Assembly (NCBI GenBank): GCA_002309345.1
Contig: DBWZ01000003.1
Location: forward strand, 1-39,289
DNA length: 39,289 bases
Reading direction: 5' to 3'
From: Pseudobutyrivibrio sp. UBA1225
GTDB lineage: Bacteria; Bacillota; Clostridia; Lachnospirales; Lachnospiraceae
Shown: piece after piece, positions 6,332 through 15,048 of the stretch
How the letters are laid out: the number at the start of each line of letters is the position of its first letter
How positions within the stretch are numbered: the first letter of the stretch is position 1
Made by a program: the position numbers and the translations under genes
Notes under the pieces: model-generated
The model's input: only the letters and a program-made list of their open reading frames with translations
What the model was told of the DNA's origin: nothing
The model's database searches: none

Positions 6332-6497
6332 AGCTATGTGAACATAGCTCTCAATCGGTTTGATAATTGGGTTTTAGTGACGTTTTTGCTTTAAAGTGTG
6401 AAAGTTCACTAACAACCTATAGGTATTTTAGAAGTATTTAGGCTATTTTGTCAAAGATATAAAAATGAGTTTTAATTTAATTGAATTTCACACTTTA
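6332..6497. promoter_or_regulatory. birA-leuB divergent region with paired 12-bp inverted repeats
   Basis: In the 371-bp gap between birA and leuB, TAAAGTGTGAAA (6392-6403) and TTTCACACTTTA (6486-6497) are perfect inverted 12-mers 82 bp apart. The first is part of an imperfect dyad, AGTGTGAAAGTTCACT (6395-6410). A hairpin AGCTATG-TGAA-CATAGCT (6332-6349) sits in the birA leader just upstream of its ribosome site. The twin sites could be operators for a looping regulator. I see no T-box or leader peptide before leuB. Confidence 0.45.
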
Positions 6498-6616
6498 GTG
6501 TACTAAAATGATTAAAGCTTATATGTAATAGCCTAGCCAAAGTGTATATATGTGGCGAAGCAAGTTATATTTTAGGCAATAAAGATATTTAAAGCGCGAA
6601 TTGAAATAGATATTTC

Positions 6617-6644
6617 TTGGAACTAGCATAGCTCCCTATATTAT
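6617..6644 (+). promoter_or_regulatory. leuB promoter (candidate)
   Basis: TTGGAA (6617-6622), a 16-nt spacer and TATTAT (6639-6644) lie 47 nt before the leuB start. The region is very AT-rich, so chance matches are possible. Confidence 0.4.
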
Positions 6645-6690
6645 ATTTGATTCGAATAAGATATTTAAGATATTTAGGAAGGTCATGTTT

Positions 6691-7791
6691 ATGAATTACA
6701 ATGTTGGCGTAATTAAGGGTGATGGAATCGGCCCAGAAATTGTTACAGAGGCAATGAAGGTTCTCGATGCGGTAGGTGCCAAGTTCGGACACAATTTCAA
6801 CTATACACAGATTCTCATGGGTGGATGTTCTATCGATGCAACAGGCGAACCGCTTACAGACGAGGCAATTCAGGCTGCACTTGCTTCAGATGCTGTGCTT
6901 ATGGGTTCTATCGGTGGCAACACATCTACAAGTCCTTGGTACAAGCTACCAGCGGACAAGCGTCCAGAGGCAGGCTTGCTTAAGCTTCGCAAGAGCCTCA
7001 ATCTGTTCGCAAATCTACGCCCAGCATATCTATATAGCGAGCTCAAAGAGGCTTGTCCACTTCGCGATGACATCATCGGTGACGGATTCGACATGATGAT
7101 TATGCGTGAGCTTACAGGTGGTTTGTACTTCGGAGAGCGCTCTACTAAAGAAGAGGATGGTCAGCTAGTGGCTAGAGATTCTCTTACATATTCCGAAACA
7201 GAAATCCACAGAATTGCAAAGCGCGGTTTTGATATTGCCATGAAGCGTCGCAAGAAGGTCACAAGCGTTGACAAGGCAAACGTTCTCGATAGCTCACGTC
7301 TTTGGAGAAAGATTGTGGAGGAAGTGGCAAAGGATTACCCTGAGGTTGAGTACGAGCACATGCTTGTTGATAACTGCGCAATGCAGCTAGTTAAGAATCC
7401 ACGACAGTTCGATGTTATCCTTACAGAGAACATGTTTGGCGATATACTATCTGATGAAGCATCAATGGTTACCGGTTCAATCGGAATGCTTTCATCAGCA
7501 TCATTAAATGATACTAAGTTTGGTCTTTACGAGCCATCAGGCGGTAGTGCACCAGATATTGCAGGACAGGGTATTGCCAACCCAATCGCAACAATCCTCT
7601 CTGCAGCAATGATGCTTCGCTACAGCTTTGATCTTGATGCAGAGGCATCTTCAATTGAGGCGGCAGTCAAAAAGGTTCTTGCTGACGGCTATCGCACAAT
7701 CGACATCATGCCTCAGGAAGCTGACAAGCGCGCCAGTGTAACTCAGGTTGGCACATCAGCCATGGGCGACTTGATTATCGAACGCTTATAA
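6691..7791 (+). CDS. leuB: 3-Isopropylmalate dehydrogenase
   Basis: NAD-dependent oxidative decarboxylase of leucine synthesis. The 366-residue protein has the usual length. It opens with VGVIKGDGIGPEIV, then has LLKLRKSLNLFANLRPA (substrate arginines), the RELTGGLYFGER block, the VDKANVLDSSRLWR lysine region, TENMFGDILSDEASMVTGSIG (metal-binding aspartates) and the NAD-binding YEPSGGSAPDIAGQGIANP. I choose ATG at 6691 rather than 6685 because AGGAAGG (6676-6682) is then 8 nt away instead of 2. leuA, leuC and leuD are not in the window. It heads a collinear run with ilvD and ilvB. Confidence 0.95.
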   Translation: MNYNVGVIKGDGIGPEIVTEAMKVLDAVGAKFGHNFNYTQILMGGCSIDATGEPLTDEAIQAALASDAVLMGSIGGNTSTSPWYKLPADKRPEAGLLKLRKSLNLFANLRPAYLYSELKEACPLRDDIIGDGFDMMIMRELTGGLYFGERSTKEEDGQLVARDSLTYSETEIHRIAKRGFDIAMKRRKKVTSVDKANVLDSSRLWRKIVEEVAKDYPEVEYEHMLVDNCAMQLVKNPRQFDVILTENMFGDILSDEASMVTGSIGMLSSASLNDTKFGLYEPSGGSAPDIAGQGIANPIATILSAAMMLRYSFDLDAEASSIEAAVKKVLADGYRTIDIMPQEADKRASVTQVGTSAMGDLIIERL

Positions 7792-7795
7792 AATC

Positions 7796-7838
7796 ACCTC
7801 ATCCGCCCTTCGGGCACCTTCTCCTCAAGGAGAAGGCT
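7796..7838. repeat. REP-like double hairpin between leuB and ilvD
   Basis: Two GC-rich hairpins lie back to back: GCCC-TTC-GGGC (7805-7815) and CCTTCTCC-TCAA-GGAGAAGG (7817-7836), preceded by CACCTCATCC. This composition resembles a repeated palindrome that I recall between genes of many Clostridia. The ilvD ribosome site follows at about 7850. It may moderate readthrough or stabilise the upstream mRNA. Confidence 0.65.
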
Positions 7839-7861
7839 ATATACTGGAAAGGAGTCAATAT

Positions 7862-9532
7862 ATGAAATCAGATAATGCAAGAGCTGGTATGCAGCAAGCT
7901 CCAGCACGTTCTTTGTTTAATGCCTTGGGATTCACCCCTGAGGAAATGAAAAAGCCAATGGTCGGCATCGTATCTTCGTACAACGAAATCGTGCCAGGTC
8001 ACATGAACATCGACAAGATAGTTGATGCGGTTAAGCTTGGTGTTGCCGAGGCAGGCGGTGTTCCAGTAGTATTCCCAGCAATCGCTGTTTGCGACGGTAT
8101 TGCAATGGGACACATAGGTATGAAATATTCTTTGGTTACCAGAGATTTGATTGCTGATTCTACAGAGTGTATGGCACTTGCACATCAGTTTGATGCTCTC
8201 GTTATGGTTCCGAACTGCGATAAAAACGTGCCAGGACTTTTGATGGCAGCAGCACGTCTTGATTTACCAACTGTATTTGTTTCAGGTGGTCCAATGCTTG
8301 CAGGTCACGTTGGAGGACAGAAGCGTTCGCTTTCATCTATGTTCGAGGCTGTCGGTGCTCACGCAGCAGGCAACATGACAGAGGATGAGGTTGAAAACTT
8401 CGTCGAGAATGTTTGTCCTACATGCGGCAGCTGTTCTGGTATGTACACAGCCAATTCTATGAACTGCCTTACAGAGGCTCTTGGTATGGGCCTTCGCGGA
8501 AACGGCACAATCCCAGCTGTTTACTCAGAGCGTATTCGTCTTGCGAAACATGCAGGTATGGCGGTTATGGACATGTATAACAAGGGTATCACTGCACGTC
8601 AGATTATGACAAAGGACGCAGTGCTCAATGCTCTTACAGTAGATATGGCTCTTGGTTGTTCAACAAACTCAATGCTTCATCTTCCAGCAATTGCTCACGA
8701 GATTGGCTTTGATTTTGATATCGAATTTGCAAATCCTATTTCAGAAAAGACACCAAACCTTTGTCATCTTGCTCCAGCAGGTCCTACTTACATGGAAGAC
8801 CTCAACGAGGCAGGCGGTGTTTGGGCTGTTATGAAAGAGCTTGCAGACATAGGACTTCTCAACACTGATTGCATGACAGTTACAGGCAAAACAGTTGGTG
8901 AGAACATTAAAAATGCTATTAACAGAAATCCAGAGGTCATCAGACCAGTGGATAATCCATACACAAAGACCGGTGGACTTGCAGTTCTCAAGGGCAATCT
9001 TGCACCAGACGGTTCAGTTGTTAAGCGTAGTGCGGTAGTTCCAGAGATGCTTGTTCATGAGGGACCAGCCCGCGTATTTGATAGTGAAGAAGATGCAATC
9101 GCAGCTATCAAGGGTGGCAAAATTGTCGAGGGTGACGTTGTAGTTATCCGTTACGAGGGACCAAAGGGTGGTCCAGGTATGAGAGAGATGCTCAACCCAA
9201 CATCAGCTATTGCTGGTATGGGACTTGGTTCGTCAGTTGCTCTTATTACAGATGGACGTTTTTCAGGTGCAAGCCGTGGTGCTTCAATCGGACACGTGTC
9301 TCCAGAGGCAGCCGTTGGCGGACCAATCGCACTTGTGGAAGAGGGCGATATTATCGCAATCGATATTCCAAATTATAAAATGACACTTAAGGTTAGCGAC
9401 GAAGAGCTTGCTGCGCGTAAAGCTAAATGGCAACCACGTGAGCCAAAGGTTACGTCAGGCTATCTTCGCAGATACGCAGCCCAGGTTACATCCGGTAACC
9501 GTGGTGCGATTTTACGCACTCCAGAACTTTAA
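7862..9532 (+). CDS. ilvD: Dihydroxyacid dehydratase
   Basis: Fe-S dehydratase that converts 2,3-dihydroxy-isovalerate or -methylvalerate into the 2-keto acids of valine and isoleucine synthesis. At 556 residues it has the family length. Cluster ligands are visible: C119 in NCDKNVPGLL and C185 / C188 / C191 in VCPTCGSCSGMYTANSMNCL. The Mg-binding MALGCSTNSMLHL block and the C-terminal GRFSGASRGASIGHVSPEAAVGG block are intact. AAAGGAG lies upstream of the ATG. It is 70 nt after leuB and 207 nt before ilvB; that second gap holds two inverted copies of the 85-nt element. Confidence 0.96.
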   Translation: MKSDNARAGMQQAPARSLFNALGFTPEEMKKPMVGIVSSYNEIVPGHMNIDKIVDAVKLGVAEAGGVPVVFPAIAVCDGIAMGHIGMKYSLVTRDLIADSTECMALAHQFDALVMVPNCDKNVPGLLMAAARLDLPTVFVSGGPMLAGHVGGQKRSLSSMFEAVGAHAAGNMTEDEVENFVENVCPTCGSCSGMYTANSMNCLTEALGMGLRGNGTIPAVYSERIRLAKHAGMAVMDMYNKGITARQIMTKDAVLNALTVDMALGCSTNSMLHLPAIAHEIGFDFDIEFANPISEKTPNLCHLAPAGPTYMEDLNEAGGVWAVMKELADIGLLNTDCMTVTGKTVGENIKNAINRNPEVIRPVDNPYTKTGGLAVLKGNLAPDGSVVKRSAVVPEMLVHEGPARVFDSEEDAIAAIKGGKIVEGDVVVIRYEGPKGGPGMREMLNPTSAIAGMGLGSSVALITDGRFSGASRGASIGHVSPEAAVGGPIALVEEGDIIAIDIPNYKMTLKVSDEELAARKAKWQPREPKVTSGYLRRYAAQVTSGNRGAILRTPEL

Positions 9533-9535
9533 TCC

Positions 9536-9620
9536 GCTGGTTACGGCTACAAGCATTATATTACTCCGCTCAACGCAGAATGTTTCGCTTGAGTAATATA
9601 ATAGCTTGATGCCTACCAGC
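9536..9620 (-). repeat. 85-nt structured element, copy A1 (minus strand)
   Basis: Read on the minus strand: basal stem GCTGG/CCAGC, core TAGGCATCAAGCT, a 12-bp stem ATTATATTACTC / GAGTAATATAAT, apical loop beginning AAGCGAA and ending GAGCG, then GCTTGTAGCCGTAA. Core and loop words match the three plus-strand copies, while the stem sequences are unrelated yet paired. It is head to head with copy A2, 10 nt apart. Confidence 0.8.
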
Positions 9621-9630
9621 TCATAGATGA

Positions 9631-9713
9631 GCCCGTAGTTATCAAGCTCTTGGTGTCCCTCAAGGAGCCAATCTCGCGACGGAGGGACACCGAGGCTTGA
9701 GAACGTAACGGGC
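9631..9713 (+). repeat. 85-nt structured element, copy A2, before ilvB
   Basis: Basal stem GCCCG/CGGGC (9631-9635 with 9709-9713), core TAGTTATCAAGCTCT, stem GGTGTCCCTC / GAGGGACACC, apical loop AAGGAG...CGACG, then GGCTTGAGAACGTAA. Relative to other copies, core TAGG has become TAGT and CCGTAA has become ACGTAA, a matched G-C to T-A change. It ends 26 nt before the ilvB start, so it would lie in the ilvB leader. Confidence 0.82.
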
Positions 9714-9739
9714 GGAAAAAATAGAAAGGCAAAGAGTTT

Positions 9740-11410
9740 ATGTTATTAAGCGGTTCAGAGATTATTATCGAGTGCTTAAAGGAACAAGGCGTTGATACAG
9801 TTTTTGGCTATCCAGGTGGCGCTATCTTGAATCTTTACGACGAGTTATACAAGCATAGAAACGAGATTCATCATGTGCTCACTAGCCATGAGCAGGGCGC
9901 AAGTCACGCCGCAGATGGCTACGCCAGATCAACAGGCAAGGTTGGTGTTTGTTTTGCAACATCCGGCCCAGGTGCCACAAACCTCGTAACAGGTATTGCG
10001 ACAGCTCATATGGATTCAGTTCCTATGATTGCAATCACGTGCAATGTTACAGTTCCTCTTTTAGGAAAGGATTCATTCCAGGAAATTGATATTACAGGCA
10101 TTACAATGCCAATCACAAAGCACAACTTCATCGTAAAGGATATCAAGGATTTGGCTGATACAATCCGCAGAGCTTTTGTGATTGCCCAGACAGGCAGACC
10201 TGGTCCTGTGCTCATCGATATTCCAAAGGATGTTACAGCACCTAATAACAAATACGAATATATGCCTATGAAGCCTATCCCAACAGGTAGAGCTAAAAAG
10301 GATATCACCGAGGATGGATTAAAGAAGGCAATCAAGCTAATCGATAAAGCCAAAAAGCCAGTCATCTTTGTAGGTGGTGGAGCAGTTCTTTCCGGGGCTT
10401 CAAAGGAATTAAAGAAGTTTGCAGATCTTGTAGATGCACCAGTTTGCGATACTCTAATGGGCAAGGGTGCATTCAGCGGCAATGACGACAGATACATCGG
10501 AATGCTTGGTATGCACGGTACAAAGGCATCCAACCTTAGTGTTTCAGAATGTGATTTGCTTATTGCTGTTGGCACAAGATTTTCGGACAGAGTATTAGGT
10601 AATCCAGCCAAGTTCGCAAGCAAAGCAAAGGTTTTACAGTTTGATGTGGACCCGGCTGAGATAAATAAAAACATCATGGCAGACCATGCAATCATCGGCG
10701 ATGTCAAAGAGATTCTTTCTAGAATCAACAAGGCTCTAGAGCAAAAGGATCATTCGGCTTGGATGAAGCATGTCAAAGAGCTTTCAGAGGCAAATCCTCT
10801 TAAGGTTCCAGAAAATGGTTTATCAGGACAGTTTGTTGTTGAGGAAACATATCGTCAGACCAAGGGTGATGCGATCATCACTACCGAAGTAGGGCAGCAT
10901 CAGATGTGGGCAGCTCAATTTTACAAATACAAGAGACCACATCAACTCCTGACATCAGGTGGACTTGGAACTATGGGATACGGACTTGGTGCGGCAATCG
11001 GTGCCAAGACAGGTAATCCAGACAAGACGGTTATCAACTTTGCCGGAGATGGTTGTTTCAGAATGAATATGAACGAGCTTGCAACAGCAAGTCGTGAGAA
11101 ATTACCAATCATCGAAATTGTTATAAATAACCACGTGCTTGGTATGGTTAGGCAGTGGCAGACATTGTTCTATGAGCAGCGTTATTCAGCAACTGTGCTT
11201 GATGACGGTGTGGATTTCATCAAGCTGGCAGAGGCAATGGGAGCAACAGGCTACAGAGTAACTACCAGGGAAGAGTTCTCAAAGGCATTATCGGAGGCGT
11301 TACGATCCGATAAGCCAGTGCTTATTGACTGTATCATTGACAGCGATGACAAGGTATGGCCAATGGTTGCACCGGGAGCACCTATTAACGAATTTTTCAA
11401 CGAGGATTAA
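9740..11410 (+). CDS. ilvB: Acetolactate synthase, large catalytic subunit
   Basis: TPP-dependent carboligase that forms acetolactate or acetohydroxybutyrate, the first common step of valine/isoleucine synthesis. The 556 residues cover the three ALS domains: pyrimidine-binding (VFGYPGGAILNLYDEL with catalytic Glu in HHVLTSHEQGASHAADGYAR), FAD-binding middle domain (GKDSFQEIDITGITMPITKHN near the active site) and the C-terminal TPP/Mg site GDGCFRMNMNELATA...NN. No ilvN regulatory subunit gene follows; serC is next, 56 nt on. The ribosome site is weak (GAAAGG about 10 nt off), which makes the folded element upstream (9631-9713) a plausible influence on expression. Confidence 0.94.
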   Translation: MLLSGSEIIIECLKEQGVDTVFGYPGGAILNLYDELYKHRNEIHHVLTSHEQGASHAADGYARSTGKVGVCFATSGPGATNLVTGIATAHMDSVPMIAITCNVTVPLLGKDSFQEIDITGITMPITKHNFIVKDIKDLADTIRRAFVIAQTGRPGPVLIDIPKDVTAPNNKYEYMPMKPIPTGRAKKDITEDGLKKAIKLIDKAKKPVIFVGGGAVLSGASKELKKFADLVDAPVCDTLMGKGAFSGNDDRYIGMLGMHGTKASNLSVSECDLLIAVGTRFSDRVLGNPAKFASKAKVLQFDVDPAEINKNIMADHAIIGDVKEILSRINKALEQKDHSAWMKHVKELSEANPLKVPENGLSGQFVVEETYRQTKGDAIITTEVGQHQMWAAQFYKYKRPHQLLTSGGLGTMGYGLGAAIGAKTGNPDKTVINFAGDGCFRMNMNELATASREKLPIIEIVINNHVLGMVRQWQTLFYEQRYSATVLDDGVDFIKLAEAMGATGYRVTTREEFSKALSEALRSDKPVLIDCIIDSDDKVWPMVAPGAPINEFFNED

Positions 11411-11466
11411 TAACTCAGACTGTTTTTTTAGCAGGAGCATGACACAAGAAAAGGAGATTTATTGTA

Positions 11467-12549
11467 ATGAGTAGAGTGTACAATTTTAGTGCAGGACCAG
11501 CAGTATTACCAGAGGAAGTTCTTAAGGAAGCAGCAGATGAGATGCTTGATTACAAGGGCTCTGGCATGTCAGTTATGGAGATGAGCCATCGTTCAAAGGT
11601 TTTCGATGAGATTATCAAAGATGCCGAGGCAGACATCAGAAAGCTTATGAACATTCCTGACAACTATAAGGTTCTTTTCCTTCAGGGTGGAGCAAGCCAG
11701 CAGTTTGCAGCAATTCCAATGAACCTTATGAAGAACAAAAAGGCTGGTTACATTGTTACTGGTCAGTGGGCAAAGAAGGCTTTCCAGGAAGCAAAGATGT
11801 ATGGTGAGGCTGTTGAGCTTGCTTCTTCAGCGGATGAGACATTCTCTTATATTCCAGATTGCTCAGATTTACCTATCACTGATGATATGGATTATGTATA
11901 TATCTGTGAGAACAACACAATCTATGGTACAAAGTACAAAACACTTCCAAATACAAAGGGCAAAGATTTAGTAGCAGACGTTAGCTCATGCTTCCTTTCA
12001 GAGCCAGTAGATGTTAGCAAATACGGCGTTATCTACGGTGGTGTTCAAAAGAACGTTGGACCAGCAGGTATGGTTATCGTAATCATCCGTGAAGACCTTA
12101 TCAGAGATGATGTTCTTGAGGGAACACCTACAATGCTTAAGTACAAAACTCAGGCTGACAATGATAGCCTTTATAATACTCCTCCATGCTACACAATCTA
12201 TATCTGTGGCAAGGTGTTCAAGTGGCTCCTTAAGAACGGCGGTCTTGAGGCAATGAAAGAGCTCAACGAAAGGAAAGCAAAGATCTTATACGATTATCTT
12301 GATTCTTCAAAGCTCTTCAAGGGAACAGTTAGAAAAGAAGATCGTTCTCTTATGAACGTACCATTCGTTACAGGCAACGAAGAACTTGATGCTAAGTTCG
12401 TAAAAGAGGCTACAGCAGCAGGCTTCGTAAACCTCAAGGGACACAGAACAGTTGGTGGTATGCGTGCTTCTATCTACAACGCTATGCCAATCGAGGGTGT
12501 TGAAAAATTAGTTGAGTTCATGAAAAAATTCGAGGAAGCTAATTCTTAG
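11467..12549 (+). CDS. serC: Phosphoserine aminotransferase
   Basis: PLP enzyme that converts 3-phosphohydroxypyruvate and glutamate to phosphoserine and 2-oxoglutarate. The 360-residue product starts with the family hallmark YNFSAGPAVLPEEVL, has FLQGGASQQFAAIPMNL (phosphate/PLP contacts) and carries the PLP lysine in VIYGGVQKNVGPAGM. The C-terminal GHRTVGGMRASIYNAMP block is typical. AAGGAG is upstream. It is followed at 51 nt by serA and then a DUF1015 gene, an order I know from other Clostridia. No serB is in the window. Confidence 0.96.
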   Translation: MSRVYNFSAGPAVLPEEVLKEAADEMLDYKGSGMSVMEMSHRSKVFDEIIKDAEADIRKLMNIPDNYKVLFLQGGASQQFAAIPMNLMKNKKAGYIVTGQWAKKAFQEAKMYGEAVELASSADETFSYIPDCSDLPITDDMDYVYICENNTIYGTKYKTLPNTKGKDLVADVSSCFLSEPVDVSKYGVIYGGVQKNVGPAGMVIVIIREDLIRDDVLEGTPTMLKYKTQADNDSLYNTPPCYTIYICGKVFKWLLKNGGLEAMKELNERKAKILYDYLDSSKLFKGTVRKEDRSLMNVPFVTGNEELDAKFVKEATAAGFVNLKGHRTVGGMRASIYNAMPIEGVEKLVEFMKKFEEANS

Positions 12550-12600
12550 TAGCGAGGATTTTTTAAATAATCAAGAATAAGATTTAAAATGGAGGAAATG

Positions 12601-13764
12601 ATGTTTACTTATAATTGCTTAAATCCAATTTCAGATAAAGGTCTTGTAAACTTCTCTACTGATTACAAAAAGGTTGAGACAATCGGTGAGGCAGATGCTG
12701 CATTAGTTCGTTCTGCTGCTATGCATGACCTTGAGCTTGGCGACAACTTAAAGTGCGTTGCTCGTGCAGGTGCAGGTGTTAACAATATTCCACTTGATAA
12801 GTGTGCCGAGGCAGGTATCGTTGTATTCAACACACCTGGCGCCAATGCAAACGGTGTTAAGGAGCTTGTTTTTGCAGGTATGCTCCTTGCATCACGTGAT
12901 ATTGTAGGTGGTATCGACTGGGTACTTGAAAACAAGGATGATGAGAACATCGGAAAGACAGCTGAAAAGGCTAAAAAGGCGTTTGCTGGTACAGAAATCG
13001 CTGGTAAGAAGCTTGGTGTTATCGGTCTTGGTGCTATCGGTGTCAAGGTTGCTAACGATGCAACACACCTTGGTATGGAAGTTCTTGGTTACGATCCATA
13101 CATCTCTGTAAACGCTGCATGGAACTTATCTCGTAACGTAAAGCATGTGACTAACATCGAAGATATTTATAAAGAATGTGATTTCATTACAGTTCACGTA
13201 CCTCTTCTTGATTCAACAAAGGGCTTAATCAATAAAGAAGCTGTTCAGATGATGAAGAAGGGAGTTGTAATCCTCAACTTCGCTCGTGATCTTCTTGTTG
13301 ATGAGCAGGCTGTTGTTGATGGAATCGAGGCAGGCAAGGTTCGCCACTATGTTACTGACTTTGCTAATCCTACTACAGCTGGCAAGGCAGGTGTTATCTG
13401 TACACCACACCTTGGTGCTTCAACAGAAGAAGCTGAAGACAACTGTGCAATCATGGCTGTCAAAGAAGTAATGGATTATATGGAAAATGGTAATATCTGC
13501 CATTCAGTCAACTATCCAGATTGCGATATGGGCGTTTGTCAGACCGAGGGCCGTGTGGCTATCCTTCACAAGAACAAAGCAGGTCTTATCGCATCATTTA
13601 CTAAAATTCTTGGCGATGACAATGTAAACGTAGAAGATATGACAAACAAGAGTCGTGGCGATTATGCTTACACACTTCTTGATCTTGCTAGCAAGCCATC
13701 AGACGGTGTTATCGATGAAATCGCAAAAGTTGATGGAGTTATAAGAGTAAGGGTGGTAAAATAA
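12601..13764 (+). CDS. serA: D-3-phosphoglycerate dehydrogenase
   Basis: NAD-dependent first enzyme of the phosphorylated serine pathway. The 387-residue protein has a substrate-binding N-terminal domain (VARAGAGVNNIPLDKC, PGANANGVKEL), a Rossmann domain (GVIGLGAIGVKVAND with YDPY acidic residue), catalytic Arg in NFARD, and His in TPHLGASTEEAE. Residues about 315-387 form a C-terminal ACT domain (VAILHKNKAGLIASFTKIL), the usual site of serine feedback. I place the start at 12601 because GGAGG (12591-12595) is 5 nt away; the in-frame ATG at 12589 precedes the ribosome site. Its stop overlaps the next ATG by one base, so translation is probably coupled. Confidence 0.93.
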   Translation: MFTYNCLNPISDKGLVNFSTDYKKVETIGEADAALVRSAAMHDLELGDNLKCVARAGAGVNNIPLDKCAEAGIVVFNTPGANANGVKELVFAGMLLASRDIVGGIDWVLENKDDENIGKTAEKAKKAFAGTEIAGKKLGVIGLGAIGVKVANDATHLGMEVLGYDPYISVNAAWNLSRNVKHVTNIEDIYKECDFITVHVPLLDSTKGLINKEAVQMMKKGVVILNFARDLLVDEQAVVDGIEAGKVRHYVTDFANPTTAGKAGVICTPHLGASTEEAEDNCAIMAVKEVMDYMENGNICHSVNYPDCDMGVCQTEGRVAILHKNKAGLIASFTKILGDDNVNVEDMTNKSRGDYAYTLLDLASKPSDGVIDEIAKVDGVIRVRVVK

Positions 13765-14999
13765 TGGCTCGAGTATTACCTTTTAAAGCAATACGACCAA
13801 ATAAGGAAGAGGCTGCTACTATTGCAGCTCTTCCTTATGATGTTTATAGCAGAAGCGAGGCATACGCCAAGGTCAAGGAGCAGCCAAAGTCTTTTCTTGC
13901 AATTGATAGACCAGAGACTGCATTTGCACCTGACGTTGATATATATTCTGATGAAGTTTATTCAAAGGCCTCAGAGATTTTAGAATCATGGATTGCAGAG
14001 GGAAGATTCATCCAGGATGAAAAGCCATGTTACTATGTATACGAGCTTACAATGGATGGCCGCACACAGACTGGAATAGTTGCCTGTGCATCTATCGATG
14101 ACTACGCTTCAGGCGTAATCAAAAAACACGAAAACACAAGGGCAGATAAAGAGCAGGACAGAATCAGACATGTTGATACCTGCAGTGCTCAGACTGGTCC
14201 TATATTCCTAGCATACAGAGCGGATTCAAATATCGCAGGTGTTGTGGCGAAGGCTAAAAGCCGCAGCCCACTTTATGATTTCACAGCCGAGGATGGCATC
14301 AGACATCGCTGCTGGATAATCACAGATATGATGGCGAGTGCTCTTATCAGCTCAACATTTGGCAAGATGGATTCGATTTATATTGCAGATGGTCATCACC
14401 GTGCGGCCAGTGCAGTAAAGGTTGGCTTCAAGCGCCGTGAGGAAAATCCTGGTTACACAGGCGATGAAGATTTCAACTATTTCCTTTCTGTGCTATTCCC
14501 AGATGAGGAGCTCAAGATTTACGATTACAACCGTGTTGTTAAAGACCTTAATGGACACGCTCCGGAGGAGCTTCTTGAGGAATTAAACAATGTTGCAGAG
14601 CTTATAGAAACATCTGATTCTCCAATCAGACCAAATGAAAAGGGACAGTGGTCAATGTATCTTGAGGGTACATGGTACCTTTACAGCGTCAAGCCAGAGC
14701 TTAAGTCAGACGACCCTGTCGAGGGCTTAGATGTTTCATTGCTTCAAAATCTTGTGTTAGAACCGCTTCTTGGAATATCAGATCCAAAGACCGATTCTAG
14801 GATTGATTTCGTAGGCGGAATCCGTGGGCTCGAAGAGCTCGAACGCAGATGTAGCACTGACTGCAAAGTAGCCTTTGCAATGTATCCAACAAGCATTGAC
14901 GAGCTCTTTGCTGTGGCAGACGCAGGCTTGCTCATGCCACCAAAGTCTACTTGGTTTGAGCCAAAGCTTAGAAGCGGATTGTTTATTCATAGAATATAA
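13764..14999 (+). CDS. DUF1015 family protein
   Basis: A 411-residue soluble protein of the DUF1015 family, often placed beside serC/serA in Clostridia and sometimes linked to serine metabolism on that ground only. Family blocks visible: LPFKAIRPNKEEAATIAALPYDVYS at the N-terminus, a KHENTRADKEQDRIRHVDTC block near 123-142, YIADGHHRAASAVKVG near 206-221 (a conserved DGHHR motif that may be catalytic), and a C-terminal FVGG...LMPPKSTWFEPKLRSGLFIHRI. It overlaps serA by one base and a strong terminator follows 22 nt after the stop. Biochemical function is unknown. Confidence 0.85.
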   Translation: MARVLPFKAIRPNKEEAATIAALPYDVYSRSEAYAKVKEQPKSFLAIDRPETAFAPDVDIYSDEVYSKASEILESWIAEGRFIQDEKPCYYVYELTMDGRTQTGIVACASIDDYASGVIKKHENTRADKEQDRIRHVDTCSAQTGPIFLAYRADSNIAGVVAKAKSRSPLYDFTAEDGIRHRCWIITDMMASALISSTFGKMDSIYIADGHHRAASAVKVGFKRREENPGYTGDEDFNYFLSVLFPDEELKIYDYNRVVKDLNGHAPEELLEELNNVAELIETSDSPIRPNEKGQWSMYLEGTWYLYSVKPELKSDDPVEGLDVSLLQNLVLEPLLGISDPKTDSRIDFVGGIRGLEELERRCSTDCKVAFAMYPTSIDELFAVADAGLLMPPKSTWFEPKLRSGLFIHRI

Positions 15000-15020
15000 G
15001 ATTATATAGATTTAATCTAA

Positions 15021-15048
15021 GGGCGACAGCGAAAGCTGCCGCCTTTTT
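15021..15048 (+). terminator. Terminator ending the leuB-to-DUF1015 run
   Basis: GGCG-A-CAGC (15022-15030), GAAA tetraloop, GCTG-C-CGCC (15035-15043), then five T. A GC-rich stem with a single A/C mismatch and a stable GNRA loop. Confidence 0.9.

Noticed and set aside
6498..6690. T-box or leader-peptide attenuator before leuB
   Set aside because: No T-box (AGGGTGGNACCGCG-type) sequence, specifier hairpin, Leu-rich peptide or terminator was seen.
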